A stretch of DNA of 64,000 nt from Bacteroidota bacterium (GCA_030706735.1 JAUZNZ010000009.1:1-64000), one strand, 5' to 3'; shown: positions 43,761-54,056, counted from the stretch's first letter. Numbers and translations: made by a program. Notes: generated from the letters alone by a model not told the origin.

Positions 43761-45068
43761 TCAGAGGAATTCGTACCCGATATCCCTCCTGTAGTATATC
43801 CCTTCGAAATGTATCTTTTCGAGAACGTCCCTGGATTTGTCGACGGCTTCGTACACCGTTTCGGCAAAAGAGGTCACGCAGAGGACCCGCCCGCCGCTGG
43901 TGACAATGCCCTCTTTTTGCCATTTTGTACCTGCATGAAAGATCAGGCTGTCTGCCCCACCCGGCCTCTCCGGCGTATTGGAGGCGCCGGGGCCTTCGAC
44001 GCCTGTAATGGGCAACCCCTTTTCATAGCTGCCCGGATATCCGCCGCTTACGGCCATCACGGTGCAGGCGATGCGGTCGTCCTTTTCTATCCTGACCTCA
44101 TTCAGACGACCTGCGGCCATCGATTGAAACAAGGCTACCAGGTCATTCTTCAACCGGGGCATCACCACCTCTGTTTCCGGATCGCCCAGGCGGCAATTGT
44201 ATTCGATTACAAAGGGGTCTTCTCCCACTTTTATGATGCCGGCGAAAATGAATCCCTTATAGTCGATATTTTCCTTCTTCAGGCCTTCGACGGTAGGCAC
44301 GATCACACGCTCGGTGATCTTTTGCATGAAGGCCTCATCCGCAAAAGGGACCGGACTAACCGCTCCCATGCCGCCGGTGTTCAGGCCGGTGTCGCCCTCT
44401 CCGATCCGTTTATAGTCCTTTGCTTCCGGAAGGATCACGAAATGCTGCCCGTCCGTCAGCACGAAGACTGACAATTCAATCCCTTTCAGGAACTCTTCCA
44501 CGACCACCTTGCTGCCGGCTTCACCAAATTTATGGCCCTGCAGCATCAATTCGAATTCGGCGACTGCCTCGACATGGCTCTGGCAGATGACTACCCCCTT
44601 GCCTGCGGCCAGGCCGTCCGCTTTGAGGACGATCGGAAGCCGATGTTGCTGCAGGTAGGCGATCCCGTCTGCATAATTCGTGACATCGAATTCCCGGTAG
44701 GAAGCCGTAGGGATCTTGTAACGTTCCATGAACTTCTTCGAAAAAGCCTTGCTGCCTTCCAGCCTTGCTCCCCTGGCCGACGGGCCGACGACGGAAATCT
44801 TCCTGAGGGCCGCATCCGCCGCGAAATAATCGACGATACCCCTAACCAGGGGTTCCTCAGGGCCGACCACCACCATGCCGATCTTTTCTTTGGTACAGAG
44901 CTTCTTGATGCCTTCAAAATCCGTGGGCGACAAGTCGATATTCGTCCCGCATTGCATGGTCCCGGCATTGCCCGGGGCAATGAACAGCCGCGTGCAAAGA
45001 GGGCTTTGAATGAGTTTCCAGGCCAGTGCGTGTTCGCGCCCTCCAGAGCCTAACAGTAAAATATTCAT
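43761..45068 (-). CDS. purD: Phosphoribosylamine-glycine ligase (GARS)
   Basis: 435 aa ATP-grasp enzyme. N-terminal LLLGSGGREHALAWKL, ATP-grasp segments VLKADGLAAGKGVVI and EEFLKGIELSVFVLTDG, the metal-site EYNCRLGDPETEVVMPRL and the C-terminal IFHAGT are all present. It makes GAR in purine synthesis. A Gly/Pro-rich insertion (EGPGASNTPERPGGAD) precedes the C-terminal strand. kynA follows with no gap. Confidence 0.96.
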   Translation of the reverse strand: MNILLLGSGGREHALAWKLIQSPLCTRLFIAPGNAGTMQCGTNIDLSPTDFEGIKKLCTKEKIGMVVVGPEEPLVRGIVDYFAADAALRKISVVGPSARGARLEGSKAFSKKFMERYKIPTASYREFDVTNYADGIAYLQQHRLPIVLKADGLAAGKGVVICQSHVEAVAEFELMLQGHKFGEAGSKVVVEEFLKGIELSVFVLTDGQHFVILPEAKDYKRIGEGDTGLNTGGMGAVSPVPFADEAFMQKITERVIVPTVEGLKKENIDYKGFIFAGIIKVGEDPFVIEYNCRLGDPETEVVMPRLKNDLVALFQSMAAGRLNEVRIEKDDRIACTVMAVSGGYPGSYEKGLPITGVEGPGASNTPERPGGADSLIFHAGTKWQKEGIVTSGGRVLCVTSFAETVYEAVDKSRDVLEKIHFEGIYYRRDIGYEFL

Positions 45069-45225
45069 TTTCGTTTATTGTTGCTACGTCCTCGTTTGCG
45101 GACCCGAAATTCGAATTTCATACGGACATTCTGAAATGAATTTTCTGAGAGGTGGAAGCGAAAATTCTTCCGGGGGCGCATGCTATGCTATTTATCTGTA
45201 CTTTAGGTGCTGATTTTTCCGCAAT

Positions 45226-46899
45226 ATGAATGAACCCATCAAAGCGGGCCGTCACCCCAAGGCCTTATATGTGCTCTTCCTGACGGAGATGTGGGAACGT
45301 TTTGCCTATTATCTGATCGCGGGCATCCTGCTGATCTACCTGATCGACAATAAGGGCGGTAAGGGAATGGACGAAAAGACCGCCGCGGACATTGCGGGCA
45401 GCTTTTTCGCCCTGATCTGGCTTCCCTTGTTCATCGGCGGCTATATTGCAGACAGGTACCTGGGCTATATCAGATCCATTTTCCTCGGAGGAGGCCTGCT
45501 GGCTGCAGGTTACTTCGGCCTTGCGTTGCCGGGGAACACCGCCATGTACGTCTCGCTGGGGCTGATCGTCGTGGGCAACGGGTTCTTTAAGCCCAATATC
45601 AGTACGCTCCTGGGGAATATCTACAACCGGGAAGATCTCAAGCCGTTAAAGAACAATGCGTACAACATCTTTTATATGGGGATCAATATCGGATCCCTGT
45701 TGTGCAATTTTGCGGCCGCCTACTTACGGAACAAATATGGCTGGGGCGCCGCGTTCAGCGCGGCCGGCGCCGGCATTGTGATCGGCCTGATCACGCTGGG
45801 CGCAAACCTGAAGAAAATAAGGGTGGGGGATGTGAGAAAGGAGCCGCAAAAAGAAGATATGCCTTTATCGAAAATACTGGCCTATGTTTTCTTACCCGGC
45901 TTCCTGGCCGCGGTGGTTGGCTATTTTCTGCCTTCGAAGGTCTTTCACACCACGATCATGGGCAGTCCATCGAGCGATGCCTTTGTCTTCGCCTGTGTTC
46001 CGGTGGTCTCGTTCTTCATTTCCATTTGGGTGCGGGCCAGGGGGCAGGATAAACGAGGGATCGGGGCATTGCTGTTCATTTTTTCCATATCGGTCATCTT
46101 TTGGGCGATCTTTTACCAGAATTTCACGGCCTACACGCTGTGGGCGGAAAAGCATACCGACCGTACCATTTCCTGGAGCGTGACCGAAAAATTAGCCGAT
46201 AACATGCACTTGCTGCAAAAGGTAAATACGCAGCCCCGGGAAGTCACGCAGGTTGATTCCAATCTCGTGGAGATGAAGGATAGTGCGGGAAATATGCTCA
46301 AGACCGTCGGTCCCGATCCATATTTCAATAATGTTCCCAAAGCGAATTGGCCCCCGCCCGGCGTCGACCTGAAATTGTCCAATTCGGAATTGTATCAATC
46401 CATCGGACCTCTGTTTATCGTGACGCTGACCCCTCTCCTGGTGCTGCTGTTCAGCTGGCTGCGGAAAAGGGGGAAAGAGCCGACCACGGCGTCCAAATTC
46501 GGTATCGCCTTATTCTTATCCGCGATGTCCTCGTTGGTGATGGTGTTTGCCGTGTTGTCCGTCGCATCGATCTATCACTACAAGGTTTCCTCGCTATGGT
46601 TATGGGGCACTTATCTGATGATCACGCTCGCCGAGATCTTCCTGAGCCCGATGGGTCTTTCCCTGACCTCGAAGCTGGCGCCTGCAAGGCTTACCTCGCT
46701 GATGATGGGTGGCTGGTTCCTTACGATGTCCCTGGGCAGTAAGGTGGCCGGGTTGATGACGAGTTCCTGGAATAAATTCCCTGATAAGAAAATCTATTTC
46801 CTGGTATGGATCGTGGCCGCCGTGATCGGGGGCGTGTTGATCTTTTCGAGGGTGAAATCGCTCAACCGGATCCTGGTTGAAAAGACGGGAACCACGTAA
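45226..46899 (+). CDS. POT/PTR-family peptide transporter
   Basis: 557 aa MFS-type carrier with 12-14 helices. The family signatures are FLTEMWERFAYY, which carries the ExxER proton-coupling motif, and GNGFFKPNISTLLGN, followed by YNIFYMGINIGSLLCN (PTR2 motif). A large extracytoplasmic insertion (about 310-385) separates the later helices. It imports di- and tripeptides with protons. The OPT-family gene follows 39 bp downstream, suggesting a peptide-uptake pair. Confidence 0.93.
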   Translation: MNEPIKAGRHPKALYVLFLTEMWERFAYYLIAGILLIYLIDNKGGKGMDEKTAADIAGSFFALIWLPLFIGGYIADRYLGYIRSIFLGGGLLAAGYFGLALPGNTAMYVSLGLIVVGNGFFKPNISTLLGNIYNREDLKPLKNNAYNIFYMGINIGSLLCNFAAAYLRNKYGWGAAFSAAGAGIVIGLITLGANLKKIRVGDVRKEPQKEDMPLSKILAYVFLPGFLAAVVGYFLPSKVFHTTIMGSPSSDAFVFACVPVVSFFISIWVRARGQDKRGIGALLFIFSISVIFWAIFYQNFTAYTLWAEKHTDRTISWSVTEKLADNMHLLQKVNTQPREVTQVDSNLVEMKDSAGNMLKTVGPDPYFNNVPKANWPPPGVDLKLSNSELYQSIGPLFIVTLTPLLVLLFSWLRKRGKEPTTASKFGIALFLSAMSSLVMVFAVLSVASIYHYKVSSLWLWGTYLMITLAEIFLSPMGLSLTSKLAPARLTSLMMGGWFLTMSLGSKVAGLMTSSWNKFPDKKIYFLVWIVAAVIGGVLIFSRVKSLNRILVEKTGTT

Positions 46900-46938
46900 A
46901 GCGCGCAGGCACAGGCACTGAAACGCTAAATCCAACAT

Positions 46939-48996
46939 ATGGCTGAAAAAAAGTTCCAACCTTTTGTCCCTGCGGAAACGCAAATGAAGGAATTTACCTT
47001 CAAGGCCCTGGCGATGGGGAGCGTATTCGGTATCCTGTTCGGGGCTTCCACCGTCTATCTCGCCCTGAAGGCCGGGCTTACCGTTTCCGCATCGATCCCG
47101 ATCGCCGTTCTGGCTATCACGTTGGGCAGGAAATTATTCCGCACGACCATTCTGGAAAACAATATCATTCAAACGACGGGCAGCGCCAGCGAAAGCATCG
47201 CAGCGGGCGTGGTATTCACCCTTCCGGGCTTTTTATTCCTTTCTACCACGGATGCCGCCAATTATTTCGATTACGGGGTCATCTTCATCCTCGCCATTTT
47301 CGGCGGCATGCTGGGCACGCTGATGATGATCCCTTTGCGCCGCTCGCTGATCGTAAAGGAACACGAGACGTTGCCTTATCCGGAAGGAACAGCCTGTGCT
47401 TCCGTGCTGAAGGCGGGAGAAAAGGGCGGGTCGTTTGCCAGGACGGCTTTTACCGGCCTTGGGTTTGCATTTGTCTATGCCTTGCTTCAAAGAATGTTTA
47501 AAGTAGTTGTTGATACTCCACTGTTCGACACGGTGAACAATAAGGCGTTAAACAAAATATTTCCTTCCGCGCAGGTCTCCGCAGATATCACGCCTGAATA
47601 TATGGGAGTCGGTTATATTATCGGTCCGCGGATCGCGGGAATCCTGGTGGCGGGCAGCGTGCTGAGTTGGCTGGTGCTGCAACCTCTGCTGGCGTCCCTG
47701 ATCGACCCGATCAATATCGCATTGCAACAGGTGAAACTGGGCTTTCTTACCGATATTCATAAGGCTGGTGGACAGGGGGGCTGGAATCCATTGACCCATA
47801 CTTTTGCCGATCCCGCGACGGCTATTTACCGCGCATACGTAAGGCAGATCGGCGCCGGCGCGGTGGCGATGGGCGGCTTTATCACCCTGATAAAGACTAT
47901 CCCTACGATAATATCGTCCTTCAAGGAGAGCATCGGCGGAGTCAGAGAAAAGGGCGGGGATAGCCGAATACGGACGGAGCGCGATCTGAGCATGAAGGTG
48001 GTGTTGTTTGGCAGCATCGGCCTTGTGGTTCTAATCAGTTTGCTTTCCATTATACCTGGTGATTCGATACTTAACCGCGCGCTGATCGGGATACTGATCG
48101 TGGTCTTTGGCGCCTTTTTCGTGACGGTCTCCTCGCGCATCGTGGGGCTGATCGGAAATTCCAATAACCCGATCTCCGGGATGACCATTGCCACCGTGAT
48201 GAGCACCTGCCTTATCTTTCTGGCAATCGGCTGGGGAGGAAAAGCCTATGAAGCCATGGCGCTTGTCGTGGGCGGGATGGTCTGTATCGCCGCGGCCAAT
48301 GCAGGCGCTACGTCACAGGATCTGAAGACAGGCTATTTAGTCGGGGCCACCCCACGTTATCAACAGTTGGCCCTCTTTATAGGCGTGATCGTTTCGGCCA
48401 TCGCGATCGGGTTTACGATCAAGGCTCTCGACGTGCCGACGGCCGACCAGGCCGCCAAAGGGATCCACCATGCGATCGGAACTACCTACAATGCACCGCA
48501 GGCTACAATGATGGCGACGATCATCAATGGAATACAGACGGGGAACCTGGACTGGAATTTCGTACTGGCCGGCGTCTTTCTTGCCTTTGTCATGGAACTT
48601 TGCGGGGTCAGGGCGCTCAGTTTCGCGATCGGCGTTTACCTGCCGATCTCGACGACGCTGCCAATCTTTATTGGCGGCGCAATTCGGGGTATGGTTGACC
48701 GGTTGAAGAAGAAGCGCGGGATCAAGAGCCGTGAAGGAGAAGAGGATCTGGAGAAGGGCAATCTCTATGCAACGGGCCTGGTGGCCGGCGGGGCGTTGAT
48801 GGGCGTGGTATTCGCGCTTCTGGGGCAGTGGAAATGGGTTGCGGACGGGTTGAAAAAGCTGAGCGCACAGAAGTTCCTGACGGACTGGCTGGGGACTCCG
48901 GGTTATTTCGTGCTGGGGCTTGGCTTTTTTGCATTGATGGGCTATATGCTGTACCGCACGGGGATGCAACGTGACGAGTTGCCGGAAGAGGCTTGA
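46939..48996 (+). CDS. OPT-family oligopeptide transporter
   Basis: 685 aa with about 14-16 membrane segments. It begins with the family's FTFKALAMGSVFGILFGASTVYLALKAGLTVSASIPIAVLAI and has EHETLPYPEGTACASVLKAGE and GNSNNPISGMTIATVM. The family moves oligopeptides or metal-siderophore-like chelates. It is probably co-transcribed with the POT gene upstream. Confidence 0.92.
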   Translation: MAEKKFQPFVPAETQMKEFTFKALAMGSVFGILFGASTVYLALKAGLTVSASIPIAVLAITLGRKLFRTTILENNIIQTTGSASESIAAGVVFTLPGFLFLSTTDAANYFDYGVIFILAIFGGMLGTLMMIPLRRSLIVKEHETLPYPEGTACASVLKAGEKGGSFARTAFTGLGFAFVYALLQRMFKVVVDTPLFDTVNNKALNKIFPSAQVSADITPEYMGVGYIIGPRIAGILVAGSVLSWLVLQPLLASLIDPINIALQQVKLGFLTDIHKAGGQGGWNPLTHTFADPATAIYRAYVRQIGAGAVAMGGFITLIKTIPTIISSFKESIGGVREKGGDSRIRTERDLSMKVVLFGSIGLVVLISLLSIIPGDSILNRALIGILIVVFGAFFVTVSSRIVGLIGNSNNPISGMTIATVMSTCLIFLAIGWGGKAYEAMALVVGGMVCIAAANAGATSQDLKTGYLVGATPRYQQLALFIGVIVSAIAIGFTIKALDVPTADQAAKGIHHAIGTTYNAPQATMMATIINGIQTGNLDWNFVLAGVFLAFVMELCGVRALSFAIGVYLPISTTLPIFIGGAIRGMVDRLKKKRGIKSREGEEDLEKGNLYATGLVAGGALMGVVFALLGQWKWVADGLKKLSAQKFLTDWLGTPGYFVLGLGFFALMGYMLYRTGMQRDELPEEA

Positions 48997-49036
48997 TGTA
49001 AAGTGGGGGTCCGATAGGCGCCAACGATGGGCCGAC

Positions 49037-49426
49037 TCAATTCATCTTGAACGGAACGATCATCTCGAAGAGGGGGATATTGACGTCGAAGCTCTTTTGA
49101 TTATTGGTGTTCTCCATCGTATAGCAGCCGTGCATCTTGCCCATTTCCGTGCGCAGGTTGCAGCCGCTCACATACTGGTACCGTTCGCCGGGGCTAAGGA
49201 TGGGTTGAATCCCGACCACTCCTTCCCCTTCGACCTCGCGATGGCTGCCGTTGCTGTCGAAGATGTGCCAGTGGCGGCGGTGAAGCTTAACAGAAAAGGG
49301 GTTGTGGTTTTCGATGGTGATGCGATAGGCAAACATATACTCTCCGGACAGGGGATTAGAGTAATCCGGCTGGTAGAACGTTTCCACGCTCACTTCGACT
49401 CCGTCTGAGATCTTGTTTGTCATCAT
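49037..49426 (-). CDS. apaG: ApaG-domain protein
   Basis: 129 aa fibronectin-III-like fold, the full ApaG length, with FAYRITIENHNPFSVKLHRRHWHIFDSNG, VEGEGVVGIQPILSPGERYQYVSGCNL and GKMHGCYTM. Single-domain ApaG was linked to Co2+/Mg2+ resistance and diadenosine tetraphosphate levels in enterobacteria; its biochemical role is unsettled. It stands alone, convergent with the OPT gene. Confidence 0.94.
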   Translation of the reverse strand: MMTNKISDGVEVSVETFYQPDYSNPLSGEYMFAYRITIENHNPFSVKLHRRHWHIFDSNGSHREVEGEGVVGIQPILSPGERYQYVSGCNLRTEMGKMHGCYTMENTNNQKSFDVNIPLFEMIVPFKMN

Positions 49427-49599
49427 AACAAATTTATCTAAAAATAATCAAAAACGCTTCTGTTTTGGCCTGATCTGGAAATTTTAACTGTTTTATACTT
49501 ATTAGCGGGTATTTTTGGGTGAAATGTCTAAAATTTTGGATTTTTTACGATTTTTTCAGGTTAAGGCGCTTAAAAAACGTACATATAAATATTTTTGAT

Positions 49600-51051
49600 A
49601 TGAAAATTGCAGTTGCGAAGGGAGATGGAATAGGGCCGGAGATCATGGAAGCCGTACTGAAGATCTTTAATGCTGCCAGGGTTCCCCTGGAATATGAATT
49701 TGTGGATATGGGCAAGTGGGTATTCGACAAAGGCTTTTCCAACGGGATGACTCCCGAGGCCAAACACAGCATCGAGGAACTGGGCATCCTGTTCAAAGGC
49801 CCGATGGAAACCCCGAAGGGAAAAGGGGTAAAGAGCGTGAATGTGACGGCGCGCAAGACCTGGAACACCTATGCCAACAAGCGGGTCTTTCAGACCCTGC
49901 ACGGCGTGGACACCGTCTTTTCCAAGGCGGGAATACCCATCGACATCACGATCGTCCGGGAGAATATCGAAGACACTTACGGCGGCATCGAGCATATGCT
50001 GACGCAGGATGTCGCCCTGAGTCGCCGCTTCATCACCCGCCCGGGGAGCCTGCAGGTGATCAAGTATGCCTTTGAAATGGCGAAGAAGAAAGGCACCCGA
50101 CGGATCACCTGCGCTCACAAGGCTAATATCATGAAGCTTACGGACGGGCTGTTCCTGGAATGCTTTCACGAAGTGGCCAAAGAATATCCGGATCTCCGGT
50201 CTGACGATATCATCGTGGATGATCTAGCCATGAAACTGGTGGTCCGGCCTCAGGAATTCGATGTCGTCGTATTGACCAATCTCCAGGGCGACATCATCTC
50301 CGATCTTTGCGCGGGTCTGGTCGGGGGGCTGGGGTTTGCTCCGTCGGCGAATATCGGGGATCATATCGCCATCTTTGAGGCCGTTCACGGTACGGCGCCC
50401 GACATTGCCGGCAAGAATATCGCCAACCCCACGGCCCTCCTGCTGAGCGGGATCACCATGTTGCGGCACCTGGGTTTTATGCAAAGCGCCAGCATTATCG
50501 AGAATGCGTTGCTTTTTACCCTGGAACAGGGGATACATACCGGCGATTTCGGCGATAAGACCACGGCTCCATTAAATACCAGCCAGTTCGCCGAAGCGAT
50601 CATAGGAAATTTTGGAAAGACGCCCGAGCTCGGCGCCAAGCCCGTAGTAAAGGATATGACACCCACGCCGACCGCCTTTAAGCTGACCCGGAATGAGATG
50701 ATGGTATCCGATGAAATGGAAAAGGAGGTCATTTTCGGAGTGGATCTGTTCATCGAGAGCGCGGAGCAACCTGAAACGATTGCCAGGAAGTGTCAGCGGC
50801 ACGCCGGGGTGAAATTCAACCTCATCAGTATCAGTAACCGCGGCACCCAGGTCTGGCCGACAGGATCCGTGTATACCAACCTGGTCAATCAATACAATGC
50901 CCGTTTTGAGAGCCTGGATGGGATGCCCTTGCATCAGCAGGATATCCTGGGATTGTATGTCAGCCTCAGTGGGGATTTTAAGATATGTTCCTCCGAATTA
51001 CTCAATATGTGGGGAGGCAAGAAAGCGTACTCGCTTGCCCAGGGTCAATAA
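49600..51051 (+). CDS. Isocitrate dehydrogenase, Thermus-type long form
   Basis: 483 aa from the ATG at 49600; the open frame upstream to 49519 is AT-rich and unlikely to be coding. The decarboxylating dehydrogenase fold is clear: AVAKGDGIGPEIMEAV, substrate site IVRENIEDTYGGIEH, TCAHKANIMKLTDGLF, NLQGDIISDLCAGLVGGLGFAPSANIG and AVHGTAPDIAGKNIANP. An extra C-terminal domain of about 140 residues (from TPTAFKLTRNEMM) resembles that of Thermus isocitrate dehydrogenase, about 496 aa. It makes 2-oxoglutarate in the TCA cycle. The cofactor is not certain from sequence alone. Confidence 0.9.
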   Translation: MKIAVAKGDGIGPEIMEAVLKIFNAARVPLEYEFVDMGKWVFDKGFSNGMTPEAKHSIEELGILFKGPMETPKGKGVKSVNVTARKTWNTYANKRVFQTLHGVDTVFSKAGIPIDITIVRENIEDTYGGIEHMLTQDVALSRRFITRPGSLQVIKYAFEMAKKKGTRRITCAHKANIMKLTDGLFLECFHEVAKEYPDLRSDDIIVDDLAMKLVVRPQEFDVVVLTNLQGDIISDLCAGLVGGLGFAPSANIGDHIAIFEAVHGTAPDIAGKNIANPTALLLSGITMLRHLGFMQSASIIENALLFTLEQGIHTGDFGDKTTAPLNTSQFAEAIIGNFGKTPELGAKPVVKDMTPTPTAFKLTRNEMMVSDEMEKEVIFGVDLFIESAEQPETIARKCQRHAGVKFNLISISNRGTQVWPTGSVYTNLVNQYNARFESLDGMPLHQQDILGLYVSLSGDFKICSSELLNMWGGKKAYSLAQGQ

Positions 51052-51226
51052 GGCCTCATTTCTGCCCGAATCTACCATATATTGACCCGATGGGGCCATG
51101 CCGGATGCCCTCCCGGGCCCCTTGGCACGGAATTAGCTCCATGGTTCCCACAGCTCGTTCCTTTTAGAACCCTCCCTGCCTATTCCGTGAATTCCTGTTA
51201 AGCCTTCATTGGTCAATTTATCAATT

Positions 51227-52612
51227 ATGAAAGAATTTTACCGGTTCTGTTCACGGGCATTTTTTTGTCTGTGCCTGTCCGCAGGCATGGTTCAATATGC
51301 GGGTGCACAGGTGCAGACCGCCCGTTTCATTTCCACCAGTGCAAACAGCAATGGCTTTTATGAATATCTGCCGGCGGGATACGGCAGCGGTTCGCAAACC
51401 TATCCCCTGATGGTCTTCCTGCATGGGGCAGGGGAAGTTGGCAATGGGGGGTCGGATCTTCCGCTGGTCCTCCGCAACGGTCCGCCGAAATTGATCAATG
51501 CCGGGACATTCCCTACCTCCTTTACGGTGAATGGGAACAGTTTCTCGTTTATTGTCTTGTCACCCCAGTTCATCGATTGGCCCTCGGAAGACGATGTCGA
51601 CGCCGTCATTAACTATGCCATAGCACATTACCGGGTCGATGCCACCCGCATTTACCTTACCGGCCTGAGCATGGGTGGAGGGGCAACCTGGGATTATCCC
51701 GCCTATGGCGGAACCAATGGTTCCTTTGCTATGAAGATTGCAGCGATCTTGCCCGTTTCCGGAGCCGATACGTTGTATAGAGATGGCTCAGGGACGATCG
51801 CTGCGGCCAACCTCCCCGTGTACGCCACCCATAACCAGGACGATCCGATCGTTCCCTCCCGATATACGGTCGCCAACGTCATCGACATCAACAATTCCAA
51901 TCCTCCGCCTGCTACGCGGGCCATTGACACCATCTTTGCGGTCAGCGGCCATGACGCGTGGGACAAGACCTATGACCCGGCATTCACCAATCCCCGCATC
52001 GGCAACCTCAACGTATATCAGTGGCTGCTCCAGTTTACCCGCAACTCCGTCATATTGCCCGTTACCCTGATCTCCTTCACGGCCACCCTATCCCAGGATC
52101 AATCACAGGTCGACCTGAACTGGAACACGGCCAGGGAACAGAACAATAAATTCTTTACCCTGGAAAGGTCGGCGGACGGCCAGCATTTTACGGTCCTTGA
52201 TACGGTCCCTTCCGCAGGTCAGGACGGTCCGCGGCAATACGCCTTCGTCGATAAGACGCCGTTGCCGGGGAAGGATTTTTATCGGTTATCCCAAACCGAT
52301 ATCGACGGAAAGACAACCTATTTTTCAACCCTCGAGGTGAGCCTGCCTGCCGGCGCCCTGGTCACAGCCTTGCGCATCAGCCCCAATCCGGCGAGAACCA
52401 GCATCTTGCTGGAGTTGACCGGCCGCGAGCAGGGAACACTCCGGGTTAGACTATCTGACGCGCAGGGCAAGCTGATCAGGACCTCGATATTCAACAAGCA
52501 GGGGCCGGTCTGGGACCAGCTCCTGGATATTTCCGGACTAGCGGCGGGAAATTATTTCATCGATGTGCAAGGGTCTTCGATCCATGCGGCGTCGCAATTT
52601 GTCAAAGAGTAA
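51227..52612 (+). CDS. Secreted esterase/PHB-depolymerase-like hydrolase with T9SS sorting domain (copy 1)
   Basis: 461 aa: signal peptide (cleavage near YAGAQ, residue 28), alpha/beta-hydrolase domain with oxyanion LMVFLHGAGEVG, nucleophile GLSMG (146-150), an NQDDPIVP acid region and SGHDAW histidine. A linker/beta domain follows (VDLNWNTAREQNNKFFTLERSADG), ending in the type A T9SS sorting domain (LRISPNPARTSILLEL to ASQFVKE). It is exported to the surface or medium by the type IX system. The substrate, perhaps a plant or microbial ester, is unknown. A paralogue follows 22 bp later. Confidence 0.9.
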   Translation: MKEFYRFCSRAFFCLCLSAGMVQYAGAQVQTARFISTSANSNGFYEYLPAGYGSGSQTYPLMVFLHGAGEVGNGGSDLPLVLRNGPPKLINAGTFPTSFTVNGNSFSFIVLSPQFIDWPSEDDVDAVINYAIAHYRVDATRIYLTGLSMGGGATWDYPAYGGTNGSFAMKIAAILPVSGADTLYRDGSGTIAAANLPVYATHNQDDPIVPSRYTVANVIDINNSNPPPATRAIDTIFAVSGHDAWDKTYDPAFTNPRIGNLNVYQWLLQFTRNSVILPVTLISFTATLSQDQSQVDLNWNTAREQNNKFFTLERSADGQHFTVLDTVPSAGQDGPRQYAFVDKTPLPGKDFYRLSQTDIDGKTTYFSTLEVSLPAGALVTALRISPNPARTSILLELTGREQGTLRVRLSDAQGKLIRTSIFNKQGPVWDQLLDISGLAAGNYFIDVQGSSIHAASQFVKE

Positions 52613-52634
52613 ACAACCAGAAAAAAACCCTGAC

Positions 52635-54056
52635 ATGAAACGTTACCATCCGATCGGGCGCAGGAACTCGTTCTTTTTTTTGTTCTCCCTTTTTATCCCC
52701 TTTTCCTTGTTCTCCCAGACGCGAACCCAGACGGCAAGGAGCAATACCGTGATCGATGCCTTCTGCCATGGATTTTACGAGTCGCTGCCTCCGGATTATA
52801 ACAGCACGTCGAAGAAATATCCCCTGATGGTGTTTCTGCATGGTCAGGGGGAGATCGGGGACGGAAGTCCGGCCCAACTGCCCAGTGTCCTCGTCAACGG
52901 TCCTCCCATGAAGATCAACAACGGGACCTTCCCCGATCCGGTGACGGTCAATGGCCAATCTTATAATTTCATCGTCATTTCGCCCCAGCTCAATACATGG
53001 CCTGTCTGGGGCGATGAGCAAACAGCGGTGAATGATATCATCAATTACGCCATTGCCCATTATCGGGTAGACACCAGCAGGATGTATCTGACCGGGCTGA
53101 GCATGGGCGGGGGCATTGCCTGGGAATATGCGAGTTACAACGATGGCACCGTCGATTACGTCAAGCGATTGGCGGGCTTGCTGGTCGTCGCCGGCGCGTC
53201 CTATCCCGAATCGGAGCGGGCCGCCGCGATGGCCCAGGATCACCTGCCGGTATGGGCCACGAACAACCAGGATGACCCTACCGTTCCTGCTTACTATTCG
53301 ATCGATTATGTCCAGGAGATGAATGATGACGGCGCGAATCCTGCGGCCGCGGTGACTATCTTTCCAGTCAGCGGGCATGGAGGATGGGTACAGACGTATA
53401 ATACGCTGACCAACGCATCCGGCCTGACGGTTTACCAATGGATGCTGCAATTTCAGCGTGTCGGGAATAATGTCGTCATCGGAGGCAGCATCCTGCCGGT
53501 CGAGCTGACCTCTTATACCGCCGCCTTGTCGCCGGATCGATCGCAGGTCGACGTCAATTGGAGCACAGCGAAGGAAGAGAACAACAGGTATTTTACTTTG
53601 GAAAGGTCTTCGGACGGCAGGCAGTTCAATACGGTCGATACGGTCGGCGCCACGAACCAAGCCGGTGCACAAAGCTATTCCTATGTGGATCGGTCTCCTC
53701 TTGCCGGAAAGAATTATTACCGGCTGTCCCAGACCGATATGGATGGGAAGACGACGTATTTTTCCATTCTCGAAGTGACGGTACCGGGTCAGACCACCGC
53801 GCTACGCGTCAGCCCCAATCCCGCCAGGAACAGCATCACGCTTTCGATGGCCGGCAGCGGAATGGGCTCGTCGCAGGGGTCCGTGCAAGTCACGTTATCC
53901 GATGCACAAGGCAAAACGGTGCGTGTATGGAAGTTAGCCGGGCAGAACGGGGCCTTGAACCAGGTTTTGGACATTACGGGGCTTCCGTCAGGGAGCTATT
54001 TTGTAAGTGTGACAGGATCTTCGGCCCGGGCGACGGCGCAGTTTGTTAAGGAGTGA
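52635..54056 (+). CDS. Secreted esterase/PHB-depolymerase-like hydrolase with T9SS sorting domain (copy 2)
   Basis: 473 aa, the same architecture as copy 1: signal peptide (ending FSLFSQ), LMVFLHGQGEIGDG, GLSMGG (154-159), NQDDPTVPAYYS, SGHGGW, ERSSDGRQF linker and a terminal sorting domain (LRVSPNPARNSITLSM to ATAQFVKE). Spacing and similarity indicate a tandem duplication that has diverged in the catalytic-domain loops. Its 3' end overlaps the convergent methyltransferase gene by 11 bp. Confidence 0.9.
   Translation: MKRYHPIGRRNSFFFLFSLFIPFSLFSQTRTQTARSNTVIDAFCHGFYESLPPDYNSTSKKYPLMVFLHGQGEIGDGSPAQLPSVLVNGPPMKINNGTFPDPVTVNGQSYNFIVISPQLNTWPVWGDEQTAVNDIINYAIAHYRVDTSRMYLTGLSMGGGIAWEYASYNDGTVDYVKRLAGLLVVAGASYPESERAAAMAQDHLPVWATNNQDDPTVPAYYSIDYVQEMNDDGANPAAAVTIFPVSGHGGWVQTYNTLTNASGLTVYQWMLQFQRVGNNVVIGGSILPVELTSYTAALSPDRSQVDVNWSTAKEENNRYFTLERSSDGRQFNTVDTVGATNQAGAQSYSYVDRSPLAGKNYYRLSQTDMDGKTTYFSILEVTVPGQTTALRVSPNPARNSITLSMAGSGMGSSQGSVQVTLSDAQGKTVRVWKLAGQNGALNQVLDITGLPSGSYFVSVTGSSARATAQFVKE

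Noticed and set aside
49510-49517. TATTTTTG as promoter of isocitrate dehydrogenase
   Set aside because: The region is so AT-rich that the motif occurs twice by chance (also near 49591), and no -33 element is found.
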